Shown: positions 10,881 to 23,601 of the stretch, in pieces | How positions within the stretch are numbered: position 1 is the first letter of the stretch | Layout: every line of letters begins with the position of its first letter | Assembly: GCA_037043455.1 (NCBI GenBank) | Contig: JAWPHD010004477.1 | Span: 123,086-187,085 of the forward strand | DNA length: 64,000 nucleotides | Source of the DNA: Cyrtodaria siliqua | Lineage: Eukaryota > Mollusca > Bivalvia > Adapedonta > Hiatellidae | Reading direction: 5' to 3' | The notes under the pieces: generated by a model | What the model was told of the DNA's origin: nothing | What the model saw: only the letters and a program-made list of their open reading frames with translations | The model's database searches: none | Program-made: the position numbers and the translations under genes

Positions 10881-12280
10881 TTATTATTTCTTTGCAAGCG
10901 CTAGTCTGGCTGTGCACATCAAACTGCAAATCTGAGTTAAATGAACCAAAATTAGAGTGGGTTGGACTGACTTCAACCATCCCCTGACTTTGCTTGCAAA
11001 TAATTCTAGTATATAGCGCCATAGCTGTTCAATCAAAACTGTACACCCAATGCATCGGACTCTAGGTTCAAAGCTGCTCAGTGTCGTAAACGGGGTGGGG
11101 ATTGGGTGGGTGTGTGTGTGGTGGAGGAGGGGGTGGGGTCACCGCTCACCACACGACAAACTGACCAAATTGAATGTAAAATACTCTTCCGGTAACAACC
11201 TGCATATGATCCTGCAAATAATTAGATTAAGCGACATACATGTATACAGTTGTATAGAGTATTAAAAGTTGCACTTTGATAAATAATTAGGTAAACTACC
11301 AGGTGTCTCCGGCAAGTCTATCCCCCATTATGATATAGGAGACAAACAATTGTATACCAGTTTACTGAGTGATAGTAGACTCGTAATGAGTGTCAATACT
11401 GAATAACGCATTATGACCTCGTAGATGTAAAGACAGTGGGTGTTAATGCCGCCCCATTCTAAAACGCTAGTCGGTATCGTGAAATGGAATCAACCATAGA
11501 GTACGGGTCAAACTTCCCATCCGCAAAAGGAAGTCTATATGACCAAATATGTTAGTGGAACATGGCCCACGTACTTAAAAGCAACAACAACAATTGTGTT
11601 ATCAGGCTTATCCCTCAAATTTAAATCCATTCGTCCATAAAACAAGCGTTTCAAAGATGGGATATCAAACTCAAATCGCATTTCAAATTCTTAACCAGGG
11701 CAATCGGGAAAAACATTAGTGAAAGTGGCTCAATATGAAGATCAGCTGATTGAATATTGTGTTCCAGAATAAACTATTACTGAGATGGGACCAGTCCTAA
11801 ACTCCTCGTTTAATACGATAACATCGTAAAAGGATTGGATACAAATTAAATACCGTACTTTAACATCGATATTACTGAGGTTTTGCCGATTGGCCAAACA
11901 TGAGAACCCTGGTTACAATGCAGGCCGTCCAGTCAAGAATTAGATTGAAAAAAGTCATGCGGGCCCTGTGAAACCCATGCTCTTTCTTGCTTTCCACTAC
12001 ATTACCGGAGCTGATTCACTGAACGCTGCTTTGGCGGCGTCGCTAACCAGTATATCAGCTGATGATTCACTTCGCACTGCTCTGTAGCTTGTGAACGGTA
12101 GTAAGGTCCGGACATCGAGCAACACCTACTTATAGCCTGTTCTTACACTGGCCCATCACTTTCCTGTCCTGATATCACACGCTTGACAAGCTCGGTACAT
12201 GAAACAGAATACTATTGTAATCAGTAACGAGTTTCTAACATATTTGGGTATTATTTAAAGTAATTTAAATCTCCCTTTAA
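10880..12280. other. Anonymous intergenic DNA
   Basis: Short GT-rich runs occur at 10790-10870 and a G-rich, GTGG-rich patch at 11090-11140. No coding frame, inverted repeat or satellite could be supported. Confidence 0.4.
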
Positions 12281-13884
12281 TTATTATATAATATTTATGA
12301 TAATCGTGAGTAGAACTATTATTATTACTGATATTAGTAGTAACGGTATTATTATTATTCATTAAACATATTTATTTTGATTATTATTATGATTATTATT
12401 ATTGTGTGTCCATTCATTGTACATCTATTACACTTTAATTATTTATGGATTGTTTATCGTATTCCGTGATGGATAATTGTTTTTATTGATTGATTTATTT
12501 TATTTATTTTTTTAAATGGTTATTATTATTTACTGTGTTTATTTATTTATTTTATGTTATTTCATTCCCTACAACCTTTTTCTTCTTTTTTTCTTTTTTT
12601 TACACGAAGGTATGAAACTAAATAAAAATCTTAAGACTGACTTTCATAAGATATGTTTTTATACTAACATATACTGTACCATTTCCCGGTTATGTAATAT
12701 TATCCGCAGCTCGAATTATATATGTATAAATTTATGACAGCTAAAGCTACAAGCCAGTCTGTTTTTATTAAATAATTACTGCTTTGATTATTTATTTAAA
12801 TATGTATCTGCTTTCTTTTTCATCTTCGTTACACATACAGTGCCTACATCAAGGTACATACTATAATGATGTTTACCTATAGGAAGGCAATACAGTGTAG
12901 GCCACCTATAACCTGAAATTTGTTATTCTAAAATGCAATAAATCGCCAGCCAATGTGTATACACTAGCCGAATCAGTTTGCCACCTATCTCCCATGTCAA
13001 ATAGCATTACACTGCCATTACTCTGTATATTGCAATTATGAGTCAGCCACTCTATTGTTTAATGGGAAGGAAATTGAATCTGCGACAACAGATAGCAGTT
13101 ACTACTTGACTTTATTTATTCATGTTATTTGTAGTATTTTCTATTTTATTTCACATATATTTTTTTTTATTATTATTGATTTTTTTAATATTATTTATTT
13201 ATTATTTTTATTATTTTTTATATTTTATATTTTATAACTCTTTATTACTCTTTATTATTCTTATTTTTATTTCATTTTTTTTATTATTATTATATTTATT
13301 TTTTATTATTAATTTTTTTTTTTTTTAACAAAAGCAGATAACAGAGTTTTTTAAATTTTATTAATTAATTTATTTATTTATTTTTATTTTTTTTTATTGT
13401 TTTTTTTTTTATTTTATTTTATTTTTTTTGTTTTTGGTTTTGAACCAAAAACAGATAACAGAGTATAAATGTCGCCAATAACTGGATAACAGTCAACCTT
13501 TACGCTGTGTTAATGCTAGGTCATTCATTTGTGTTAAGACTAAAGGATGCCGATATGTGAATACTATTTAGAGCTTACCATGTCCTGATAAAGTACTTGT
13601 CCAATGAATCATGTTCCGCCAGACACACGATAAAGTTGACTTGATCTAACGATTTTAATTGACGTACTAAACAATCACGGATGCTCCTGTAATATCGTTC
13701 AAACTCTAACTCTAAAAACAAATGTACGACGTCAGATGCATAAATAATCGCACCAGGATTCCACAGTCCCGCCTTTTTCCCAAAATTATACTGTGTGCTC
13801 ATCACATGCTCTTGCAGATTATTATATTCTTTCTTTCTTTATTTTTTATTGCTTCCTTTATTTATTACTTTTTTTATTTTTTTA

Positions 13885-13936
<52 letters not shown>

Positions 13937-14040
13937 TATGTTATTTTATTATTAATACTTTTTTTGTTTTTTTATTTATTTGTTTATTTCTTATTTATGT
14001 ATTATTATTTAATATGCATTTTATTGTTTGTGTAATTTTG
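12280..14040. repeat. T-rich and ATT low-complexity tracts
   Basis: Long T and ATT-rich tracts run at 12280-12610, 13110-13440 and 13840-14040, with a pure (ATT)n run at about 13886-13936. Open frames made of F, L, I and Y here are low-complexity readings. Between the tracts, 13575-13805 has normal composition and is listed separately. Confidence 0.8.
13568..13810 (-). other. Possible orphan exon (unrecognised)
   Basis: On the minus strand about 76 codons are open with balanced, protein-like composition, including GLWNPGAIIYASDVVHLFLE and CLAEHDSLDKYFIRTW. The frame ends at a stop close to ATGGTAAGC, which would make a good splice donor. The upstream side lacks a pyrimidine-rich acceptor. 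I recognise no family. It could be an isolated exon, a captured gene fragment inside a mobile element, or chance. Confidence 0.3.
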
Positions 14041-14313
14041 AGAAAACTTTTTTATCGTACAAGGACTAGAAGTAAAGAGATGATCATAAAAACAAACAAA
14101 CAAACAACAGGCAATAAGTGGATTTGCATCCATAACGAGATAACGAGACAGCATCATGCGTCGACATTAAATTCCTCGACTGACAAAAGCTATATATACA
14201 AAAATCGGATTAATTTCAAGGCATCATGAGAACAAATTATGGCGAAATACCGTATAATAACAGGGCAATAGGATAGAACAAATAGAAATAAGAAGTCAAC
14301 TAGATAAAAGAGA

Positions 14314-14495
14314 GAAAAATCAGTTTTATACTCAAATGAAAAAGTACCTTACCTCATGTGTAATTCAGCAGGATAAAAGGAAGTACATAGACAGCGCATG
14401 CGCAATTAAACGAAAATACCATCGCAGATCTTGCTTACGAAACATTTGGTCCCTCCCAATAACTATGGCTATAACTAGTAATAGCCCTTATTATT
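14314..14495. repeat. 180-bp dispersed repeat, copy 2
   Basis: Close match to 9234-9415 (see that entry). The flanks differ, which shows that this module moves or duplicates independently of the 425-bp repeat. Confidence 0.85.
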
Positions 14496-14650
14496 TAGAG
14501 CCGCAACATAAAAAAGGGAAGGATACACAAGTATCCAGTAACCTGTCCTAGTCTCAATAACAGATACCAATGGTTCTAAGGAACGAGGCTAAGGGAGCAT
14601 GTCTTGAATAATAAACAAAGTAGAAAATGGTGAACATGTAGGCACAAGGT

Positions 14651-14925
14651 AGTATTGGTTGGAGTATTGGTGGGAGTGATGGTGGGAGTATTGGTGGGAG
14701 TGTTGGTGGGAGTATTGGTGGGAGTGTTGGTGGGAGTATTGGTGGGAGTATTGGTGGGGTGTTGGTGGGAGTATTGGTACGGTTGTTGGTGGGAGTGTTG
14801 GTGGGAGTATTGGTGGGAGAGTTGGTGGGAGTATTGATGGGAGTGTTGGTGGGTGTGTGGGTGGGAATACTGGTGGGAGTGTTGATGGGATTATTGTTGG
14901 GAATGTTGGTGGGAGAGTAGGTTGA
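14651..14925. repeat. GGTGGGAGTATT/GGTGGGAGTGTT minisatellite
   Basis: About two dozen units of 10-12 bp of the form TTGGTGGGAGT alternate irregularly. The strand asymmetry (G-rich on +) gives threonine/proline or glycine/valine open frames in all readings, so those frames are not evidence of a gene. Confidence 0.95.
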
Positions 14926-15488
14926 CAATAGAGATGAACAGTGATATTTGACTATAAAAGTATAAACCACACCAAATAAATGTGAAAAAAATGATGAAAT
15001 TGTTAGAAGGGGGCTGTGATGATTGAGATGAGCAGAAGTATACTTTAAGTTCTTTAGAAAAAAATAAAAGTATGAACATATTGTAGAACAAAAAGTATGG
15101 GATGGCAGTATGTCTGACGTTACACAGACACATGAAAAGAATGATAAGCAAAATAAATAAAACATCCCCTCACCCACCATCCACTTTGGGTAATGGAGCA
15201 ACCTTCTCCCACCATCACCAGTGCGTTAGGGGTGGGTGTTTGGTGGGATAAGACTTTTGAACTAAACAAACAAAATCACTGTTTTAACATTACGATGTAA
15301 GAAAAAACAAAACGTTGAGCACCCGCACCACCTCTACTATCCCCTTTTTAGAAGATTGACGTGTTTCTTTAAGAAACAATACAAAAAAACATTTGATATT
15401 GCACTCACAACTCCATCCCCAACACACCCCAACTGTTCTTGAAGATAGTTGTTTGATGAGTGTGCATAGAGGTGGGCAGCATGCACCA

Positions 15489-15512
15489 TGCGTGCGTGCG
15501 TGCGTGCGTGCG
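15489..15512. repeat. (CGTG)n microsatellite
   Basis: About five to six CGTG repeats lie in otherwise unremarkable sequence. Confidence 0.85.
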
Positions 15513-16017
15513 TTCGTTATGCAGATATTGTTGTACCCTGCAACTGTGTACTATTTTTTTAAGTTTGTGTTTACATTCGAGTCAGTGTATTTTGTTATTT
15601 TAAATGTGAGAGCAGTAACACTGCCGATTTTGTGATTATATTGCAGTCTACTTTAACAGACACCTGTATGATTCATGTACCTTACATAACTGATAAATTA
15701 CCTTAAATCATCTCTTGTTAAAGTGTTTATTCCATGAAATGTTTTGTGCAGACATGCTTCTTTTACTGCTGTCGTCCATTGTTGTGTACATGTTCTATTT
15801 TTAGTAACATAAGCTGCCTACAATTCTGCAGGTCGATCGAGGTCATTCGTACATGTAAATGTCAGACTACGATTCTTAACTTTGAAGACTTGTATTGTAT
15901 TAATTACTAATCAGATTTTCATTAGATAAGGTGGGTCATAAAGGTTAATCTTTGTTCTTTAAATCTAGCGAGTAAATGATTTAGAAGTCGTTCTTAAAAT
16001 GCATTTAATTGTCAGTT

Positions 16018-16254
16018 TTAATTGACTACGGCTGTGTTTCTTTCATGTAAGTTTTGACGTCCGCCGTTAATTTTAGCAGGGATTTGCCTCTCCGCCAGTA
16101 TTTCGAGAGGGGTCCGCCTTAGAATGGGCGGCGGTATTCGTTTTGGCGGACCTGGGGGAAGTGGGGGAAGTTTTGGTATATAAACCATCCCTTGGATTTT
16201 AGAGAGGTCTCCGTTTTTTAGTTTCATTGGGATAGGACACATATTAGTTTTCAC
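16018..16254 (-). other. GC-rich proline-rich open frame, unrecognised
   Basis: A 78-codon minus-strand frame starts at an ATG and carries PKLPPLPPGPPKRIPPPILR. It coincides with a local GC-rich island in very AT-rich surroundings. No signal peptide, membrane segment or catalytic motif is visible. It could be a fragment of a gag-like protein or host exon. I do not recognise it. Confidence 0.25.
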
Positions 16255-16259
16255 TTCAA

Positions 16260-17632
16260 AATTACTTTACATTAGAGTTTACTTATAACAATTGTTTGAA
16301 TAGGAACATTTAAGGTATTTTATTATACATTTAGAACTAGTAGGGTTGTTCAATTCATTTTAAACAGAATTAAAGATTATTCTTTTGAAAGCTAATTTTA
16401 TAGTCACTGACAGATTTAAATGTGAGTCCTGGGAATATTGTTAATGTTTATTTATTCATCTACTAGTCCAGTTATATTTATATTTGTGAACTGATGAACT
16501 GAATTGTGATTATTTAGAAAATTGTTTGATTAAACATAAACTGAGCTTGATTCTTAGTAGTTTATAAAGACCAAGTGTTTGTTGTTTTTTAAATATTATT
16601 TAAGGAGTCCATATTTTTTATCAAGTGCATTATAAAAGCACGCTACCACAATGAGAGACAGTACCGGCGCGTAATAATATGTTTCAATATATCATTGGTT
16701 GAATTCGGTTGATTTTCTCATGAATATTGATTAGATGAAAGGTCGATCTGACGTGACCTTAAAGGTAATGTGGTCAGATCCAATAGCGGAGAGTATCAAA
16801 GCGTAATTAGGATATGATTTTAATGAGATTGTACGAGTATCAACATACTATTCAAATATATATTATGGATATAACACGTGGTCCAATAGACCTATAAGTC
16901 ACCTTAACAAAAATCATATAATAAACGTGATATGATGTAACATTGTAACATATTACGTATATGATTTAGTAATGAAAACAAACTCAGTCATCCAACATTT
17001 TCATAAACGATCAACATAAACATAACCAAAGGTAGCATGGGGATTAATTTAATGCATATTCAAATTTCATATGAAACTAAAGCATACTAGGACGGTTTTC
17101 ATTGACACCAATCATCCTTACAGATCGCCTCCAATTTCTTGAGACTTTAAATACATGTACGCAGTATTACTGAACCTTATGTAAAACATCGCTATCATAT
17201 GAGTATTCTGTGAAGAAACATGTGTTATATTCCTTTTTTGTAATTTAGTATGTATGATTAAAATAAAATTTGAATAAAAGTTTGCCCTGCCTTGTATTAC
17301 ATTTTCCGGCTATTTGCTTGACGCGGACATGAACAAAACCATTCGGAAGACTTCCGATAATAAACGATAAAACGATCCGGAAATGTCCGTACTAATAGCT
17401 TAACTGAAACACTATGTTCTGATGGTCATTGCTTGTAGCAATAACGGCCATTTACCTACGGAATAACGGAGGTTCAACTCATAAACCTGTACCTGAATGT
17501 ACTACAGTCATACTAATTACTAGGTCTGTGGTCTGAGAAATTCCCCAGCCATTAAAATTATATTATTTACGACAATTAGTTATCTTGTACGTATTAAATC
17601 TTTGAATATGACATATGACGGTATATGTTCTT

Positions 17633-17664
<32 letters not shown>

Positions 17665-19137
17665 GATAATAACACATATTTAAGGGTATTTTACATGTCG
17701 CAAAATATGTATAGTATAGACAATTTCTTCGGAAGTGAAGTATATATTTTTCATATAAATGGGATAAATTCAAAAGCATCAGCTTGAGGGAAACTCTAAA
17801 ATCATTATTGAAAATACATTGCAGTCACGTGTTTTTATTTGAAAATTATCAATAACGCTCATTAAATTTCACAATTGGCTGTACTTCTTAAATATTTATA
17901 TAGCAGAAGAGTTATCGAGCGGATAAGGTTGTGTCTATAGACAGACAAAAAGACGGGCGGACAGACTGATTCTAGTTTACCCCACCATAACTTTGTTTTG
18001 CAGGGTTATACATATTTTACTTAATATTATGCATATCTGACAGCTAAAATACTATATGAAATTGAAACAAGAATTTTAATTTGTGCTACGCTCTTCTATG
18101 ACGGAGATAGCGAAGAGTTCTGAAACACACTTGTAAAAAGGATGAAGAGTTATTAAAATCGGATGATAAACAAAGAAGATATGATCATTTGATGGTTGTT
18201 TTGAAACGGATATGAAAATAACCATTTTAAGAACTATGACATCATAGTTCTAAATTACCATATATTGGTAATTTATAATTATGATAGTTTACTGATTCAA
18301 GAAAACAAATAACACACATGTATGAAACACGTTGGTTGCTTTTAAAAAGCATCCAATGTTTAGGTATTATGTATAGGCCATTCAGTTATAAACGGGATGA
18401 ATGGACAACTAGGACGAAAAATAAAACCTGGAAAACATATACAGATGAACAAATAAGTGTTTTATTTAAAATGTTAATATTGATTAAAATGCTGGTACAA
18501 AGGTGGGGGTTATTACACGATAAAAACAAATCATAAAGCGGAGGGTTTCTTAACAATGTTTATCATTTGACTTAACATATTAACACATTGACATTAAATG
18601 CATGTAAACCTCACCCTTAAATGAGTATCTTAACCATTGCTAAAATTATTAGCATCATGCAAGACATGCATTCAACTTTAATATGTCATACATATTCTAC
18701 AAAATAGTGTTTCATTATTCATAGATTCTGAACTAGTACCGCTTTGAAAATTGTATCCATATCAGTACTGTATTTAATGTAAAACATAGATAATGTTACA
18801 TCCTACTTTTGCTCACCTGCTTGAACTAAATGGTATTGAATTACTATTGAAACTTTTAAAGGATAATATTTGGCGTGTTATTTGTTGTTTAAGGCCTTTC
18901 TTCCGAAAGAAAAGAGGTAATATAGCCATGTACTATTCGATTAATAACAGCATATTATTTCAAAAAAATAGGAGATACTGTTATCCCTTCCGTCCGTACG
19001 TTCGTCCGTCTATCCCGTGTAATTGACCATACCTCCTCCGACATCGTTATAGGTACGAACATGAAACTTTGGAATATGTTTTAAATTGTGTATGTATTAC
19101 CGTAACCTCAAGCAATACATATATTAACTGTTTTTGC
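16260..19137. other. Anonymous AT-rich DNA with one ATA microsatellite
   Basis: A pure (ATA)n run lies at about 17634-17663. Otherwise I see no coding frame longer than chance, no tandem array and no tRNA-like box. Confidence 0.4.
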
Positions 19138-19350
19138 CAGGGCTCCCTGGGTTATGCCCTGGGGAGCTGGACTTGATCGGGTGACGGGTCAAAATCCATT
19201 GTTTCCAAATAAGGTCATGTTGCATATCAAATTGAATACTATTGCAAGAGCAATGCACTGTCGCAAGAAAATACCCGGGGTCATCTTGGGTGGTGGGGGA
19301 AGGGTAATCATTTAGAAATTAATGTATATCTGATGTTTGAGAGGTTTTAC
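19138..19350 (+). repeat. Dispersed repeat, copy 2 of 3
   Basis: Shares the CTGGACTT, GTCATGTTGCATATCAAATT and GGTCATCTTGGGTGGTGGGG blocks with 1-200. Confidence 0.65.
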
Positions 19351-19444
19351 ACAGCAAAAGTACAAAAAGCCATGCTTATCTTACGAGTGTGAACTCGTGT
19401 AGGTATTATCGTTGCTCAAGTGTCGATACATTTGTAACGGGATG

Positions 19445-19565
19445 TGCGTGGGCTCCACGAGTCATGACCTTGGGCCTGGACTTGGCGGTGTAGGCGGGAT
19501 CAAATACATTTTTTTTCAAATTGGGTCATGTTGAATATCAAATTGAATGTATTGACGCAAAAATG
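19445..19565 (+). repeat. Dispersed repeat, copy 3 of 3 (truncated)
   Basis: Starts at GGGCTCCACGAGTCATG, continues through CTGGACTTGGCGG and GGGTCATGTTGAATATC, and stops after GACGCAAAAATG. It lies only about 100 bp after copy 2, suggesting a tandem or nested pair. Confidence 0.6.
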
Positions 19566-20374
19566 CTCCGAGAAGGCATCCGCTACTGAGGCTCCTGACT
19601 TGGTACACTTCAAGCAGGAGCTTGCTAAGATGATATTCTAATGCAGCTGTCCTCCCAGAGTGTTTACGGAACCGATGATGGTCAGTGCTGGATAGGTTGG
19701 GTGAATTCCCATTAGGCGCCACGTTTGCATGGGTTGGTCTGACACTAAGGGACTGACTCAGTGTGGGAACTTTCCCTTATAACTTGTAACTTTTATATAT
19801 CTGTTTCTAACTGCCCAATCATTATCGTAACTTTACCCTTTTACTTTATACACTGTTTCTAGCCACTAGCCGAAACGTAATTGTCAAGCATGTGACAGCT
19901 CTTTCTTACGATGTAGATGTAGATGAAATGACATGACCTACAACCCTTTAAATAGCTGTGTGAACAAGACTTTATTAATTAGCTACAGTCACATGTGTAA
20001 CTGAACCGGGAACTGCCGAAATGAGCCAAACTATTGAGAAAACATTCCAATATTCAATAGCTTCAATCAACTGTGTTATTGGCCATTCATTTTCAATGGG
20101 GAATTAACCGGAAATTAACCGTGGATCACCTTTTCAGTATTTATCGACATTCACATTAGCGTTTGTTTAGTGCTGTGTGACGGCCGTAAAAAGTCGCCCC
20201 GACTACAAATCTGGGTGTCCTGTTTTAATTAAACATCTTACGATAAGTCTCATATTTTAAAATCGTTCACTTTTTGTCACCTTCGCTTTCAATGTAGACT
20301 ATTAGTGTTCACTATTACGTAGTGCAGAAATATAACATGTATAAGAAAATGAAAGTCGTTTCATAAAACGGGGC

Positions 20375-20593
20375 CCAGTAGTGTTATTATTTACTGGTCC
20401 TTTGGGATCCTCAAGCCCATTCTGCGTTGCTTTAAAGTAGAATATCGCTTAAGCCGGTGCTAGGAGGCGTGAGAGGTGTTTCATCTTATAATGACCTCTT
20501 ATGAAGAGACTCGATAAAACCTAGTCTGCTACTTTTCTCTCTTGTTTGTGTTTGTTGCTTCCAAAGGATCACCTTTACAGTATTTATTAATAT
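20375..20593 (+). mobile_element. ~220-bp dispersed element, copy 1
   Basis: Reverse-complement match to 24903-25127. Conserved blocks are TTACTGGTCCTTTGGGA, TTTAAAGTAGAATA, CGCTTAAGCCGGTGCTAG, GGCGTGAGA, a short inverted pair around GATAAAACC, and AAAGGATCACCTTT near the end. No tRNA-like boxes or terminal inverted repeats were found, so the class is unknown. The GGATCACCTTTTCAGTATTTAT block at about 20124-20145 repeats its 3' end. Confidence 0.75.
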
Positions 20594-20859
20594 CACCCGT
20601 CAACTAGATTGCGAACGTCTATGTGCCGATTTATATTCGATTTTGAGGTTGTATGTATAAGAAAAAATGATATATAGGGTCCTATAGAAACCACAGCGTC
20701 CGAACGCAATGGCATCGTAGGTCCGCACTGTACTGCAAACGAGAGCGTATTAATAGGTTTTACTGGATCACTGATGAACATTTGAATAACAGTTAGAATA
20801 ACAGTTAGAATAACAAGTCATAGTTTGGCAGGGAGCTGAAATTGACATGCTACAAAACA

Positions 20860-20964
20860 AATAGAGTACGGTTTCATCTCTTTGGTTAATTTAAACACAT
20901 CGATGGACTACGTCCATCTCGATGTTTAAATTAACCAACTCAGTGAAACCATATTCTGTCTATT
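20860..20964. repeat. Long inverted repeat (palindrome)
   Basis: Two arms of about 50 bp meet at GGACTACGTCC. The arms share GGTTTCA, GGTTAATTTAAACA and ATCGA with small mismatches and could extrude as a hairpin. The right arm leads directly into the 40-bp satellite at 20965. Confidence 0.8.
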
Positions 20965-21075
20965 ACATATTCGTATGAACAGCAGGAACCAGAATAACAC
21001 ATACAACCATTCGTATGAACAGTGGGAACCAGAATAACACATACAACCATTCATATGAACAGTGGAAACTAGATA
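20965..21075. repeat. ~40-bp satellite, short second array
   Basis: Almost three units of the same CATTCATATGAACAGTGG family as 1870-2285, placed directly after the palindrome. Confidence 0.85.
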
Positions 21076-21164
21076 GCAACATTAGAACACTACATCCAAG
21101 ACCATATCAGGACTCAATTCGCCAACAATTGTAACGAGAAGAACAGTATTGAAACTAACAATTT

Positions 21165-21300
21165 GCGGTGGCTGAGTGGTTAGCAGACTTGATCATACTT
21201 GCATCTCGTCCCAGATGGCAAGGGGTGTAGGGAGAGCTATAAGCTATACGCGTTAAAATATCGTTGAACTTCTGTGGTAATCGGTTATTCACTCCCGTAA
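21165..21300 (+). repeat. tRNA-like SINE head (degenerate)
   Basis: GCGGTGGCTGAGTGG begins the segment and TGGCTGAGTGG matches the A-box consensus, as in class II (Leu/Ser) tRNAs. The B box is only weakly suggested by GGTTATTCACTCCCG about 105 bp later. A decayed tRNA-derived SINE is the best reading. Confidence 0.4.
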
Positions 21301-21997
21301 ACGGAGCTGCACATAATAAAAGAAATTGCGTGTAGATGAAAAATATAAGAAACATATACATTTAATCCATTTTATAACTCTAACACAATAGCATGTGTTT
21401 TTTCAATATCAACATGTGCTTCAACTAAACGTTTGCTATACAAATCCTCCAACCCTTAATATATTATAAATAGCGTTTCACAACAAAAAAAGACGTAACA
21501 CATATATACGTCTATTTTTTCAATTAGGGGCGTTTTGAAAGCTAAAATTTCGTCGGGGCGATATTGACGGGAGGGGCTATAACAGCGAATGATCTGAACC
21601 CCTCTCAAAAGACTGTTCTCATGAACGTATAAGACGTTCGTAGTATTCTCACGAATACTGAACTGTCTATATATGACACGAAAGTGTTGTTGAAGTTACA
21701 AAAATGTTGATGATCAGAAACGTTACAGAGAATGATGATCGATCTAACGCGATGTATTTGATGCGCGAAAGCTTATGAACATGATGCGCGATCCAATGAT
21801 CGTTGATTGTCATCAAAAGCCTTCTATAAGGGTTGATGACGCGATGAACAGCCTCCAAAGAGGTTGTGTGTTGAAGTTCCTCCACCGAGGTCTGATGACG
21901 GATCCACCACGTGTCCCGGGGGTTGTTGCTCCTATGAGAACCTGACCATGTTGTCCAGGTAAAGGGACCGTCTCCACCCGCTCATTACGGTATGCGA

Positions 21998-23601
21998 TGA
22001 ATCACCTAGAGGGCATACACACCCAAAAGGCTAAGCTCCACTCCGGGAGGCTTAGGCTGTAATGATACATACTATTAGACGTCGGTTCATTAACACAACA
22101 ATCTTATACAATCATCGTTACACAAACAAATCATTATCTTGTAAATATATGTGAGCCGCTCTCTAATTATGACGTATAGCAATGTAAACGTATTCTGCAA
22201 CGCCATTTATACGCATCGGAATACATACAGCTATATCATCTCATCGTTAACCACCGTTAACCAATGCACCTAAGATACAACGTTATCAATTTAATATTGT
22301 ACTACAATTAATGATTTATACGCATCATGATCTCACCGTTAACCAGTGTACCCAATATACAACGTTATCAATTTAATCATGTACTACAATTAATGATTTA
22401 TACGCATCGGCATATAAACATGTATATCATCATGATCTCACTGTCGTCCGTCGGATGGGGACGTAAACCGGGCGGTCCCGTTTATCGGTCTATCCTCCGA
22501 GCACGTAAAAGAACCATAGGAATCTATTCGATAATAAGAGTAGGGTAGGTTCCCGGATTCCTATGTATCATTCCCTTCTCTCTGGGGCGGCTCTAAATAA
22601 CCTATACTGTGTTGATGAGGCGTTAAGCAACATTCAATTCAATGATCTCACCGTTAACCAATGCACCCAATATACAACGTTATCAATTTAATATTGTATT
22701 ACAATTAATGATTTATACGCATCGGCATATAAACATGTATATCATCATGATCTCACCGTTAACTAATGCACCCAATATACCACGTGATCAATGTAATCTT
22801 ATATTATAATTAATTATCAACTAATATATCTACCAAGTTAAATTCATATGATAGTTGTACCAAGGTAATGCTTGAGAAACATATAAAAGTTGACCGGATG
22901 TAACAATATCACGAAACAAAATGGCAACGCCCATTGAATACAAATGTACAATAAAATTTCATAAAATAGATATACTGACCACCTATTGCCTGTGAATTTC
23001 ACCCTTTCCAAACGACTGCTCCAATCAAAGCAACTTCCAATATTCCCGGTCACGACTGGAAATAATGCCCAAACCATCATTTCCCACGTTCATTCCGTGA
23101 CCCACGTGGTAACAGACGCAATTTGCATACCTACACGAAAGGACCCTTAAATAATTGTGTCCCTTGGAGAGATAATATAAGGTAAGATAAGATAAATTTT
23201 ATTTAAAGTCGGCAAGACGCAAACAACAACAAAACATAAGCACTCAGGGGCTTTTGAACCGACTATTAACATGAAAAATAGTCAACATTAAAAATTCAGG
23301 AGACGTTCTTGATAAAATTTGCAATAAACGTCAAGTTTCATCTATAAGCACTTATGACTTCTCTACATTATATACAACCTTACCACATCACCTTTCAAAG
23401 ACAAGCTTATTGCTCTTATTCAAAACAACATTCGCTGGGGAAAATACTACATATTTGGCCTGTAATAATATTAAAGCGTTTGTTTAGACAATTACACAAT
23501 GTGGACTTGCCAAGAGGTTTGTGAAGCACTCATCTTCCTATAAGATAATATTTTCGTCAGGTATGGAACGACCGTTTATAGACAAATTGTTGGTATTCAT
23601 A
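21998..23601 (+). repeat. 1.6-kb tandem duplication, unit A (Penelope-like 5' region)
   Basis: Unit A is repeated directly and immediately by unit B (23602-25395). It opens TGAATCACCTAGAGGGCATA and includes 105-bp subrepeats (GATCTCACCGTTAACC at about 22327, 22644 and 22749), a SINE tail (22443-22640) and, from about 23325, the start of a Penelope-like reverse transcriptase (a YDFSTLYTT-like block). It is cut at GGTATTCAT, 5 bases before the ATG of the MGTNCAP block seen intact in unit B. Confidence 0.85.
22443..22640 (+). repeat. SINE tail copy in unit A
   Basis: Body of the SINE family seen in full at 745-1030: GGATGGGGACGTAAACCGGG, CCGAGCACGT, GGAATCTATTCG, GGTAGGTTCCCGGATTCCTA and GGGGCGGCTCTAAATAACC. 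It lacks the tRNA-like head and splits a 105-bp subrepeat. Confidence 0.7.

Noticed and set aside
13055..14229. Phe/Leu/Ile/Tyr-rich frames on +
   Set aside because: They are T-rich and (ATT)n low-complexity tracts translated in several frames. They are not membrane proteins.
14554..15201. 215-codon Thr/Pro-rich minus-strand frame and its Val/Gly partner on +
   Set aside because: Both come from the GGTGGGAGT minisatellite. A repeat without stops opens frames on both strands.
19516..19722. 68-codon minus-strand frame at 19516-19722
   Set aside because: Part lies in the dispersed repeat (copy 3). The remainder looks faintly element-like, but I could not tie it to any family.
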